From NCBI GenBank assembly GCA_019248265.1, contig JAEHGX010000011.1, positions 1-35,464 on the forward strand: a stretch of DNA of 35,464 nucleotides, in the 5' to 3' direction. A program made the translations under genes and the position numbers. The DNA is from Candidatus Falkowbacteria bacterium S5_I03. GTDB lineage: Bacteria; Patescibacteriota; Patescibacteriia; Patescibacteriales; UBA12465. Position 1 is the first letter of the stretch. The number at the start of each line of letters is the position of its first letter. Below are positions 1 through 7,964 of the stretch, one piece after another. The notes beneath the pieces were generated by a model. The model was not told where the DNA came from and ran no database searches. It saw only the letters and a program-made list of their open reading frames with translations.

Positions 1-253
1 ACGTCCTGAGGCTGGATTTAAAACCATACAACTGAGAAAATTCAGCGGCCATCTTAGCGTTCCAGGCAGGGGAAGTTTTTTACGGAACTGGAATCAATAT
101 TTAAAAAGCATGACAGCGCTAATGTCGGTGAAGAAATTTTTTGTTTGGAAGAAATGCCAAATTATTATCCGCTTTTTACTTCGCCTGCCTGGAACGCTAA
201 GATGGCCGCTGAATTTTCTCAGTTGTATGGTTTTAAATCCAGCCTCAGGACGT
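1..253. repeat. 70-bp perfect inverted repeat (fold-back at window edge)
   Basis: Bases 1-70 are the exact reverse complement of 184-253, separated by 113 bases, and the match stops abruptly at base 71. The 184-253 arm lies inside a conserved coding sequence, so the 1-70 arm is the out-of-place copy. It carries an in-frame stop (TAG at 55-57) that cuts the dikinase gene. This pattern is typical of a fold-back chimera or a contig-end assembly artefact. A real inversion cannot be excluded from the sequence alone. Confidence 0.9.
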
Positions 254-1671
254 TGGTGACTATTTTTCAAGATAATTTTTGCCAGCTCTTAACCGCCAAG
301 CCGGATTTTTATGAGCTGAGCGCGGAAATTTTTCAGCGCGTTAAAACTGATTCCAAGTGGCGCGAACAATATATCGGCGATTTGGATTCTCGGGTAGACG
401 CTCTTTATCGGGCCGCCGACAAATTAAAAAAAACTAATTTGAAGGCTTGTTCTGATGTCGAGTTGGCGGATATTTTTGAAAAGTTTTTTAAAATTTATAC
501 TGATTTGCATTTACTGCATATTCCGCAAACGGTTCTAGACTTTGGTGAAGGCACATTTTCTAAATATTTGATGGGTTATTTAGAACCGAAAGTAAAGGTC
601 GCCGGTTTATCGCTCGGAGATGTTTTTTCCGTTTTGACTACGCCGCTCCAGCCTTCAAAATCAGCTGAAGAATATCGCGCCTTGCTCCTAATTTTGCAAG
701 ACATAATTGCCGACGCGGAGTTGAAAAATTATTTTAGTTTTACGGAAACTAGAATAATCGCCGAGGAGCTAAATAAAATAAATAAACAGACGGCACTGAA
801 TATCAAAAAACATACGGCTGATTTTGGTTTCTTGGGATATGGCATGGTCGGCCCGGCCTGGAATCAAGAATATTTCATTGATATTTTGAGCAGCTTAATC
901 AGACAACAGATAAATCCTAGCCAAGCGCTTCAAGAAAGCGAAGATAATAAACTGAAAACCGAAGCTCGGCAGCAGGAGCTGGCTAAAAAGTTAAGTATTG
1001 ATGATGAACATTTAGGGGTTTTAAAATTTGCACGCGATTTGGTTTTTACTAAAGGGACGCGCAAAGACGCCATTTTTTGTGCGCTTTCCGTTTTAGAAAA
1101 CTTATACAAGGAAGTTGGGCGTCGTCACTATTTATCGTTGCGCCAAGTACGTTATTTTAATCCGGAAGAATTATCCGCGTTGCTTAGAGGCGGTAAAATG
1201 TCTGCCGAATTGCTTAATGAGCGCTATAATTTTAGTATTTATTATTCTCGATACCATCCCGAAACCGAAGTATTTTTAACCGGAGCTAAAGCTAAAGATT
1301 TTGTTGCTAAGTTAAATATTATTAAAGAAGAAATTGCCGATGTCAAAATTCTATCCGGCGACTGCGCTTCTCCGGGGCGGGCACGCGGGGAAGCTAAAGT
1401 TATCAATGTTATTGCCGATATGGCTAAAATGAAGCAGGGTGATATTTTGATTTCTATCGCCACTACTCCGGATTTGGTGCCGGCGATTAAGAAAGCCTCG
1501 GCAATTGTAACGGATGTGGGCGGCATAACTTGTCATGCGGCTATTATTTCCCGCGAATTAGGAATTCCTTGCGTTGTCGGCACGAAAATTGCCACCAAAA
1601 TTATTAAAGATGGTATAATTATTGATGTTGATGCGACACACGGTAAAGTTGATTTAATTGGTAAAAATTAA
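145..1671 (+). CDS. PEP-utilising enzyme, phosphohistidine (mobile) domain protein, 5'-truncated
   Basis: The C-terminal ~100 residues are a PEP-utiliser mobile domain. The motif TDVGGITCHAAIISRELGIP carries the histidine (residue ~464 counted from 145) that shuttles phosphate in PEP synthase, PPDK and rifampin phosphotransferase. The ~400 residues before it are helical and not recognised. The TTG at 145 is only the first possible start codon: the frame is open back to base 58 (giving ...GKFFTELESIFKKHDSANVG...), so the real gene probably began further upstream and its 5' end was replaced by the fold-back copy. The next gene, 12 bases downstream, carries the matching ATP-grasp domain, so the pair is likely a two-subunit dikinase. 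There is no PEP-binding TIM-barrel domain here, so the phosphate acceptor is unknown. The arrangement resembles the acceptor and His domains of rifampin phosphotransferase. The domain call is firm; the substrate is not. Confidence 0.85.
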   Translation: MEEMPNYYPLFTSPAWNAKMAAEFSQLYGFKSSLRTLVTIFQDNFCQLLTAKPDFYELSAEIFQRVKTDSKWREQYIGDLDSRVDALYRAADKLKKTNLKACSDVELADIFEKFFKIYTDLHLLHIPQTVLDFGEGTFSKYLMGYLEPKVKVAGLSLGDVFSVLTTPLQPSKSAEEYRALLLILQDIIADAELKNYFSFTETRIIAEELNKINKQTALNIKKHTADFGFLGYGMVGPAWNQEYFIDILSSLIRQQINPSQALQESEDNKLKTEARQQELAKKLSIDDEHLGVLKFARDLVFTKGTRKDAIFCALSVLENLYKEVGRRHYLSLRQVRYFNPEELSALLRGGKMSAELLNERYNFSIYYSRYHPETEVFLTGAKAKDFVAKLNIIKEEIADVKILSGDCASPGRARGEAKVINVIADMAKMKQGDILISIATTPDLVPAIKKASAIVTDVGGITCHAAIISRELGIPCVVGTKIATKIIKDGIIIDVDATHGKVDLIGKN

Positions 1672-1683
1672 TTATAAAATAAT

Positions 1684-2376
1684 ATGCTTATCAAGCCATT
1701 TTCAAAAATTGGCAAAAAAGATGCGGCCATTGCCGGCGGCAAAGGGGCCTCGCTCGGAGAAATGACGCAGGCGGGGCTTAAGGTGCCACCGGGATTTGTG
1801 ATTTTAGCCGAGGCTTTCGACCGATTCTTAGAAGAAACTGATTTAACTCAAGAACTGGAAGCGCAATTAAAAAAGGTTAATTATAAAGATGTAAATTCGG
1901 TCGATGGCGCCTCTTCTCAAATTCGAGCGCTGATTGCCGGTGCCAAAATGCCAGCTGACTTGGCAAAAGATATCACTTCCGAATTTAAGAAGTTAAAAGC
2001 ATCTTTTGTCGCCGTCCGTTCCAGCGCGACCGCTGAAGATTCTTCGGCTGCCTCTTGGGCCGGGGAATTGGAAACTTATTTAAATACCACCGATAAAACT
2101 TTATTGGATAATGTTAAAAAATGCTGGTCCAGTTTATTTACCCCGCGCGCTATTTTCTATCGCCACGAAAAGAAGATGCTAAAAACTAAAGTGAGCGTCG
2201 CGGTTGTCGTTCAAAAAATGGTTGATTCGGAAATTTCCGGGATTGCTTTTACGGTTCATCCGGTGACTCAAGATCGTAATCAAATGATTATTGAGGCTGG
2301 CTATGGACTGGGAGAAGCTATTGTTTCTGGTTCGGTAACCCCAGATTCCTATGTAATAGAAAAAAAAAGAGCTTAG
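1684..2376 (+). CDS. PPDK/PEP synthase N-terminal ATP-binding domain protein (frameshifted)
   Basis: This is an ATP-grasp domain of the PPDK_N family, which binds ATP and phosphorylates the histidine of a partner mobile domain. Landmarks in order are GGKGASLGEMTQAGLKVPPG (residues ~19-38), AVRSSATAEDSSAASWAGE (~110-128), and SGIAFTVHPVTQDRNQMIIE leading to GYGLGEAIVSGSVTPDSY (~180-225). The frame ends prematurely after an A9 run at 2360-2368; the missing C-terminus follows in another frame up to 2623. Repaired, the protein would be about 312 residues, close to the stand-alone ATP-binding domain of rifampin phosphotransferase. It lies 12 bases after the phosphohistidine gene, so the two are probably co-transcribed. 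No Shine-Dalgarno site is visible before the ATG. Confidence 0.85.
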   Translation: MLIKPFSKIGKKDAAIAGGKGASLGEMTQAGLKVPPGFVILAEAFDRFLEETDLTQELEAQLKKVNYKDVNSVDGASSQIRALIAGAKMPADLAKDITSEFKKLKASFVAVRSSATAEDSSAASWAGELETYLNTTDKTLLDNVKKCWSSLFTPRAIFYRHEKKMLKTKVSVAVVVQKMVDSEISGIAFTVHPVTQDRNQMIIEAGYGLGEAIVSGSVTPDSYVIEKKRA

Positions 2377-2623
2377 TATTATTGATATTAACATTTCTGA
2401 GCAGGAACGGCAGATTATTAAAGGCTTAAAAGGCGGCGTTAAGTGGGTGCCGGTCTTAAAGTCGCTTCAAGGCAAGCAAAAGCTAAGCGGCAGACAAATA
2501 ATTGAGCTGGCCAAGATCTGTTTAGCGATTGAAAATCACTATAAATTCCCCTGCGATATTGAATGGGCGCAAGAAAAAGGCAAGTTCTACATTACTCAGA
2601 GCCGTCCGATAACTACGCTTTGA
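2369..2623 (+). pseudogene. Displaced C-terminus of the PPDK_N protein
   Basis: Removing one A from the A9 run joins the upstream frame to ELSIIDINISEQERQIIKGL and onward, ending IEWAQEKGKFYITQSRPITT-L-stop at 2621-2623. The closing QSRPIT motif is the standard end of PPDK_N domains, so this is the rest of the same protein. The shift could be a homopolymer sequencing error, a real mutation, or a site of polymerase or ribosome slippage. The sequence alone does not decide. Confidence 0.85.
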
Positions 2624-2662
2624 TTTTGACTTTCCAATTTAACCTAAAATATGTTAAAATGA

Positions 2663-2698
2663 TAAACAGAAGGACAAAACAACTTCTGTTTATTTTTT
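2663..2698 (+). terminator. Rho-independent terminator after the dikinase genes
   Basis: A perfect 10-bp stem, TAAACAGAAG (2663-2672) with CTTCTGTTTA (2683-2692), has a 10-nt loop and is followed by six Ts. It separates the dikinase pair from the secretion-like cluster. A possible weak promoter just upstream (TTGACT 2626-2631 and TATGTT 2650-2655) would make it an attenuator for the next gene. Confidence 0.8.
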
Positions 2699-2714
2699 CG
2701 CTTTTTAAGGGCTA

Positions 2715-4217
2715 ATGTTCGACTACTTGCAACAATTTAATAGTCTGCCTAAAGACTTGAAAGACAAGGTTTCTTCTGATAGCGCCATGTCTCTTTTGTC
2801 GGAAATTGAAAGCCGTTATCGGGTTGATTTGGCAATGGTGGTCATGAAGGTAATGATTAAAACTTTGACCCTTAAAGAGTTGCCGCTTATTTTCGCCAGT
2901 GAATTCGGTTTGGCCCCCGAACAAGCCGATAGCTTGACTGAAGAACTAAAGACTAAAATATTTGCTCCAGTCGCCGATTATGTCGGCATTTCTTCGGAAC
3001 TGCGAGTTTTGGATTTATACAAAGATATTAATTTATTGATTAAAGAAGCGGGGCTGCTCATCCCGAGCGAATTTTTAGTTGAGCGCTTGAAAAAAATATT
3101 GGCGACTTATTTGCGCGGCGTTCGCAGCCGCATTGATACCCGCGCTTCTTTAGCTAAGGACATTCCGACTGGCGGCTTAAATTTAAGCGCTATCGAAGTG
3201 GATAGAGTTTTGAAAGTTTGCGATAGCCATAAATATAAATATAACGGCGAAGCCGAAAGCTCAATTAAAGCCCCGGCCCCTGCCAGCCGCTTAGATAAAA
3301 TTATTTCTAGTGCCGATAAAGCGGCTAGCAGCGTCTTGGCTCCTAAATTGAGCGGGGAATATGATTTAAAGCGCGCTTTGGCTTCCGGCGAAACTAAAAG
3401 TATTGCTGCTCCGGAAATGATGTTGGAGCTTAAAGCCGGATCCAAAAATCAAGCCCCTTCCTTGTCGGAGAAAAAATCTGAAATTAAGCCTGTCCCTAAG
3501 TCAGAAATAAAAACCGAGGCCCCAGTCTTAAAGGCGGCGACTGCCAATATAAACCCCGCCCCTAAAGCGAGCGAGCCCTTAAATAATCAGCCTAAAAATG
3601 TTCCCGAAAAATTAATCGTGCAAAAACCGGAGGCTAATAATTTAATTAAGAAATTATTTGCTGATAAAAATTTAACTGCCAAAGGCGCAATTAGAATTGC
3701 TAATATTTCTGAAGACGCCCCGGTTGTTTCTAAACCGCTTGCTGCCGCCGTTCCGGTAATTTCTTCTGTCGGCTCTCCGGTTGCTCCCGGTAAATCTCGC
3801 CGTCCTCTAAATACCGCCTCGGCTCGCCTAACAGCATCTAAAGAAGATGCCGGTACGCGCAAACCAATGCATGATGTTAAGCCGATTCCCAAGATTATGG
3901 GACCATTGGAGGAATTACAATTCTTGGATTTAACGAATTTCCGCCGTTTGGGCAAAACTCCGGAAGAAATGACGGTTAAAGTTTTTAATAAAATAAAATT
4001 ATTGGAACATGACGGCTATGAAAAGATGATTATGGGCATCAGTGCTTGGCGCAAGAGTCCGGTTAATCGTTTATATTTGAAAATTGTTTCCGACGCCGTT
4101 AGTTCTAATTTGCCGCTTAAAGAGGCAATTACGGCGAGAGAGGGTCGTCATGAAGATGGTCTGAGCTTGGAAGAAATCGAGGCTATCATGAGTTTGAATA
4201 GCAAATTAGTTTTTTAA
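2715..4217 (+). CDS. Hypothetical protein, first gene of the VirB4/PrgI cluster
   Basis: I do not recognise this 500-residue protein. It has three parts: an N-terminal helical domain of about 170 residues, a long Ala/Pro/Lys/Ser-rich low-complexity linker (about 175-390), and a compact C-terminal domain of about 100 residues (from about GPLEELQFLDLTNFRRLGKT to the end). No signal peptide or membrane segment is visible, so it is probably cytoplasmic or peripheral. It has an AAGGG Shine-Dalgarno-like site just before the ATG and ends 7 bases before prgI. A scaffold or adaptor role in the secretion-like machine is inferred from position only. The C-terminal fragment looks like a helical interaction module, but this is a guess. 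Confidence 0.75.
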   Translation: MFDYLQQFNSLPKDLKDKVSSDSAMSLLSEIESRYRVDLAMVVMKVMIKTLTLKELPLIFASEFGLAPEQADSLTEELKTKIFAPVADYVGISSELRVLDLYKDINLLIKEAGLLIPSEFLVERLKKILATYLRGVRSRIDTRASLAKDIPTGGLNLSAIEVDRVLKVCDSHKYKYNGEAESSIKAPAPASRLDKIISSADKAASSVLAPKLSGEYDLKRALASGETKSIAAPEMMLELKAGSKNQAPSLSEKKSEIKPVPKSEIKTEAPVLKAATANINPAPKASEPLNNQPKNVPEKLIVQKPEANNLIKKLFADKNLTAKGAIRIANISEDAPVVSKPLAAAVPVISSVGSPVAPGKSRRPLNTASARLTASKEDAGTRKPMHDVKPIPKIMGPLEELQFLDLTNFRRLGKTPEEMTVKVFNKIKLLEHDGYEKMIMGISAWRKSPVNRLYLKIVSDAVSSNLPLKEAITAREGRHEDGLSLEEIEAIMSLNSKLVF

Positions 4218-4224
4218 ATTTATT

Positions 4225-4647
4225 ATGCAGCAATTTACCGTCCCCCAATTTATTGATGTTGAAAGTAAAATTATCGGGCCGATTACTACTCGCCAGTTTG
4301 TTATTTTTTTAGTCGCGGCCGTGCTTATCGGCGCTTGTTATCGTTTATTTGATTTTTCTTTGTTTGTAACCATTGCTGTCATAATTTTTATTGTCGCGGC
4401 AATGTTCGCTTTCATTAAAGTAAATGGCCGCCCCTTTCATCTGTTTATTTTAAATGCTATCCAAACGATTCGCCGTCCCCGTTTAAGAATTTGGAATAAT
4501 AGCGCGGTGATGGAAGTCCAGGAAAAGCAAATTGATATTAGCCCGACCATAGCCAAACCGGAGCCGAAAGAATATTATAAAAAATCACGTTTAGCGGAAG
4601 TCGCCTTGATAGTTGATACCCAAGGACGATATAAAGGCGAACAATAA
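4225..4647 (+). CDS. PrgI family membrane protein
   Basis: This 140-residue protein begins with MQQFTVPQFIDVESKIIGPI, the typical start of PrgI-family proteins, which accompany VirB4-type ATPases in Gram-positive and CPR type IV secretion systems. Two membrane helices follow (about 23-41 and 45-65), then a basic cytoplasmic stretch (QTIRRPRLRIWNN) and a variable tail. PrgI is thought to play the VirB3-like membrane role next to VirB4. It sits 7 bases after the upstream gene, and the next start codon follows 4 bases after its stop, which indicates translational coupling in one operon. Confidence 0.88.
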   Translation: MQQFTVPQFIDVESKIIGPITTRQFVIFLVAAVLIGACYRLFDFSLFVTIAVIIFIVAAMFAFIKVNGRPFHLFILNAIQTIRRPRLRIWNNSAVMEVQEKQIDISPTIAKPEPKEYYKKSRLAEVALIVDTQGRYKGEQ

Positions 4648-4651
4648 TTTT

Positions 4652-5326
4652 ATGGCCAATCAAATGTCCGGAAACAAAGTTAGCGCCTCGACTCAGCAAT
4701 ATTTAGACATTGCTGAGATTAAGGATGACACCGTCGTAATGAAGGATGGCACTTTGCGGGCCGTTTTGCTGGTATCCAGCATCAATTTTGCTTTAAAGAG
4801 CGAAGACGAACAAAACGCGGTCATCAGCTCTTATGTTAGATTTTTAAATAATCTCAATTTTTCCATGCAGATTGTTATCCAGTCACGCGAATTGGATATT
4901 GATAATTATTTAGAATATTTGAAAGATAAAGAAAAAGAACAGACTAATAAATTATTAAAATTGCAGACCGCCGACTATATCCAGTATATTAAAGAATTAA
5001 CTTCCTTGGGGCGTATTATGAGCAAGCGATTTTTAGTAACCGTTCCTTATGACCCGTTGACTGATAAGCGCAAAGGATTTTTCAGCTCGCTTAAGGAGGC
5101 GCTCCGGCCGGCAACCGTCATTAAATTAAAAGGGAAAACTTTTGAGCGTTATCAAGAAATGTTGGATCGCCGTTTAGATAGCGTAGTTGGCGGCTTGGAA
5201 TCAATGGGCGTTTCCGTGGCGCGGCTCGATACCCAAAGTTTAATTGAGCTTTTTTATAAAACTTATAATCCCGAAACTTCCAAGAACCAACAGCTCATGG
5301 ATGTTGGTAAGTTAAAATTGGAATAA
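4652..5326 (+). CDS. TraC-like domain protein of the VirB4 cluster
   Basis: The protein has 224 residues from the ATG at 4652. A longer frame from 4613 would overlap prgI and is unlikely. It opens with QQYLDIAEIKDDTVVMKDGT followed by a beta-rich segment (LRAVLLVSSINFALKSEDEQ), resembling the N-terminal non-ATPase domain of TraC/VirB4 proteins. A helical region follows, ending in a conserved-looking ESMGVSVARLDTQSLIELFY. No Walker motifs are present. It lies between prgI and virB4, as is common in CPR genomes. It probably packs against VirB4 or PrgI at the inner face of the membrane. The family call is moderate and the role is inferred. Confidence 0.7.
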   Translation: MANQMSGNKVSASTQQYLDIAEIKDDTVVMKDGTLRAVLLVSSINFALKSEDEQNAVISSYVRFLNNLNFSMQIVIQSRELDIDNYLEYLKDKEKEQTNKLLKLQTADYIQYIKELTSLGRIMSKRFLVTVPYDPLTDKRKGFFSSLKEALRPATVIKLKGKTFERYQEMLDRRLDSVVGGLESMGVSVARLDTQSLIELFYKTYNPETSKNQQLMDVGKLKLE

Positions 5327-5339
5327 TGCTAGTTGTTAT

Positions 5340-7244
5340 ATGATAAATTTTAATAAACAAGAAAAAGGCGAGAAAATAACCATGCAGACGCCGATTTCTC
5401 TCAGCCAGAAGACGTCGGTGCCGGAAATTGAAGCGGACCCGGTTTTGACTAGGGAAGTAATCGAAGAGGAAAAGGCTTTTAGACGCGGCGTTTTATCCGT
5501 TAAAGATATTATTGCGCCGGCCAGTCTTAAGGTTAATCCTAATCATCTTTATTTGGGAGATAAGTTTTTGCGCACCATTTTTGTTATCAGTTATCCGCGC
5601 TATATTTCTATCGGCTGGTTTGCGCCGATTATTAATCTTAACCTGACCTTCGATATTTCCATGTTCTTTTATCCGGTTAACAGTGCCATTATTTTAAAAC
5701 AATTAAAAAATAAAGTCGGTGCTTTGGAGGCGCAGATTATTTCCGACGCTGAAAAAGGCGCTGCTCGCGATCCGCTCCGAGAAACCGCTTTGCGTGATAT
5801 TGAATATTTGCGCGACGCCCTTACTCAGGGAACGGAGAAGTTTTTTCAATTTGCCCTTTACGTTACTATTTATGCCGATAATCTTGAAGATTTAGATAGG
5901 GTCTCCGACCAAGTAGAAGATATTTTTGGTTCACGCTTAGTTTATTCCCGCCGGGTTTATTATCAAGCCGAACAAGGTTTTAATTCTACCTTGCCGCTAG
6001 GTAATGATGAGCTCTATATTGCTTTTAACATGAATTCGTCGCCGATTGCTTCGTCTTTCCCGTTTATTTCTAGCGAACTCACCAGCGATCGTGGGATTCT
6101 TTATGGCATTAATCGCCATAACAATAGCTTAATTTTATTTGACCGCTTTTCTCTGCAAAACGCCAACTCGGTGGTGTTTGCTACTTCTGGTGCCGGTAAA
6201 AGTTATGCTATTAAATTAGAAATTTTACGCTCTTTGATGTTGGGTACGGAGGTGATTGTTATTGACCCTGAGTATGAATATAAACATTTAGCCGAAGCGG
6301 TTGGCGGTACCTATATTAATATTTCGCTCGCGAGTGAAAATAAAATCAATCCTTTTGATTTGCCCCGTTCTATCGGCGGCGAAGCGCGCCCCAAAGATAT
6401 TATCCGTAGCGCCGTTATTACACTTAAAGGTTTGGTGCGTTTGATGCTTGGTAATTTGAGTTATGATGAAGATTCAATTGTTGACCGGGCTTTGTTGGAG
6501 ACTTATGCCAAGAAAGATATTACGCCTGATTCTGATTTATCAAAAATCGAACCGCCGGTTATGTCTGATTTGGAGCAAGTTTTAGATGGCATGGAAGGCG
6601 GCAACGAATTAGCCTTGCGCTTAAGAAAATATACCCAAGGAACTTTTGCCGGATTATTAAATGCCCCGACTAACGTGGAGATGAATAACCAACTGGTTTG
6701 TTTCTCGGTACGTGATTTGGAAGATGAATTGCGCCCAATGGCTATTTATACGATTGTTAATTATATTTGGAATGTTGTCAGAAGCGAGATGAAAAAGAGA
6801 GTTTTAGTTATTGATGAAGCTTGGTGGATGATGCAACATGAAGACTCGGCTAAGTTTATTTTCGCGCTCGTTAAACGTTGCCGTAAATATTATCTCGGGG
6901 TCACGACAATTACCCAGGATGTTAATGATTTTTTGACTTCTCCTTACGGGCAAGCGATTGTTAATAATTCTTCTTTGCAAATTTTATTGAAGCAATCCCC
7001 GGCAGCTATTGATTTGATTCAAAAAACTTTTATTTTGACCGAAGGCGAACGTTACTTATTATTAGAATGCGGAATCGGGGAAGGGATTTTCTTTGCCGGC
7101 AATAAACATGTGGCCATGAAAGTTGTGGCTTCTTATACGGAAGATCAGTTGATTACTTCCGATCCGCGCCAGCTTTTGGAATTGGAAGAGGCTAAAAAAG
7201 AATTTGAAGAAAGCCAGCAAGAACAGGAAGGAGTTCAAGTTTAA
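5340..7244 (+). CDS. VirB4-type secretion ATPase
   Basis: This is an AAA+/RecA-like ATPase that energises type IV secretion machines. Numbered from the ATG at 5340, the Walker A is ATSGAGKS (281-288) and the Walker B is VLVIDEAWWMM (D492, E493). The C-terminal half has the usual VirB4 landmarks (ITQDVNDFLTSPYGQAIVNN, then LLLKQ-type and GEGIFFAGN motifs). The N-terminal ~270 residues are the VirB4 N-domain. At 634 residues it is shorter than classical VirB4 (~800). An alternative start at 5382 (MQTPISLSQ) has a better purine-rich upstream stretch, so the first 14 residues are uncertain. No TraG/VirD4 coupling protein or relaxase is in view. Confidence 0.93.
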   Translation: MINFNKQEKGEKITMQTPISLSQKTSVPEIEADPVLTREVIEEEKAFRRGVLSVKDIIAPASLKVNPNHLYLGDKFLRTIFVISYPRYISIGWFAPIINLNLTFDISMFFYPVNSAIILKQLKNKVGALEAQIISDAEKGAARDPLRETALRDIEYLRDALTQGTEKFFQFALYVTIYADNLEDLDRVSDQVEDIFGSRLVYSRRVYYQAEQGFNSTLPLGNDELYIAFNMNSSPIASSFPFISSELTSDRGILYGINRHNNSLILFDRFSLQNANSVVFATSGAGKSYAIKLEILRSLMLGTEVIVIDPEYEYKHLAEAVGGTYINISLASENKINPFDLPRSIGGEARPKDIIRSAVITLKGLVRLMLGNLSYDEDSIVDRALLETYAKKDITPDSDLSKIEPPVMSDLEQVLDGMEGGNELALRLRKYTQGTFAGLLNAPTNVEMNNQLVCFSVRDLEDELRPMAIYTIVNYIWNVVRSEMKKRVLVIDEAWWMMQHEDSAKFIFALVKRCRKYYLGVTTITQDVNDFLTSPYGQAIVNNSSLQILLKQSPAAIDLIQKTFILTEGERYLLLECGIGEGIFFAGNKHVAMKVVASYTEDQLITSDPRQLLELEEAKKEFEESQQEQEGVQV

Positions 7245-7289
7245 AATTTTTAAAGAGTTAATGTTTTTTCATCAATAAATTTTAAAAAT

Positions 7290-7925
7290 ATGCAAACAAA
7301 TCGCAAATCTTTAGGAGTCTTTATCATTATTTTAGGACTTATTCTCCTGGGTCTGATTATTTATTTCAGTTTTTTCTACGGGGCTGAGGAACCGGTAGTC
7401 GCTCCTGTCGATAACGGCGGCACAACCATCATTAATACTTTACCAGGCGGTGATAACACGCCGACCACTACCCCTGGCGACAAACCTCGAAACTATCAAC
7501 AATATGATTTGAGCCAAGCCGGCTCTTATAAATCAGGGGAGGCGGATTTAGTAAAAACCGCCGAAGCTTTTGCGGAGAGATTTGGTTCTTATTCTAATTA
7601 TTCTAATTTCAGTAATTTTTTGGATTTACAGATTTTTATGACGAGCAGCATGAAAGCTTGGGCTGATCAATACGTTGCCGATTTAAGAGCGGCGGCTAAA
7701 GATGGAGACGCTTATTACGGTATCACCACCACGGCCATTACCGGCAAGGCGTCGGCTTATGATGAAAAAGCCGGCACCGCCCAAATTACCATTAGTACCG
7801 CCCGCCGCGAAAGCATCGGCGAGGGTTCAGAAAGCAGTGCTTATAATCAAGATATTGCTATTTCTTTGAAGAAGGTTAACGGTGAATGGTTGGTTGATAA
7901 AGCTGTTTGGCAGACGAAAAAATAA
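7290..7925 (+). CDS. Single-pass membrane protein with extracytoplasmic domain (VirB8-like candidate)
   Basis: The 211-residue protein has a short cytoplasmic N-terminus, one hydrophobic helix (about residues 8-30), a Thr/Gly/Pro-rich linker (about 35-68) and an extracytoplasmic domain of about 140 residues. Its pattern of a helix, then beta strands ending in NGEWLVDKAVW, resembles NTF2-like folds. VirB8 and TcpC of type IV secretion systems have this topology and fold, and the gene closes the VirB4 cluster, so VirB8-like is a reasonable hypothesis. No family motif proves it. Confidence 0.65.
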   Translation: MQTNRKSLGVFIIILGLILLGLIIYFSFFYGAEEPVVAPVDNGGTTIINTLPGGDNTPTTTPGDKPRNYQQYDLSQAGSYKSGEADLVKTAEAFAERFGSYSNYSNFSNFLDLQIFMTSSMKAWADQYVADLRAAAKDGDAYYGITTTAITGKASAYDEKAGTAQITISTARRESIGEGSESSAYNQDIAISLKKVNGEWLVDKAVWQTKK

Positions 7926-7964
7926 TTTAGCCCCAGTTTAACCAGTATTAGTTATAATTGAATT

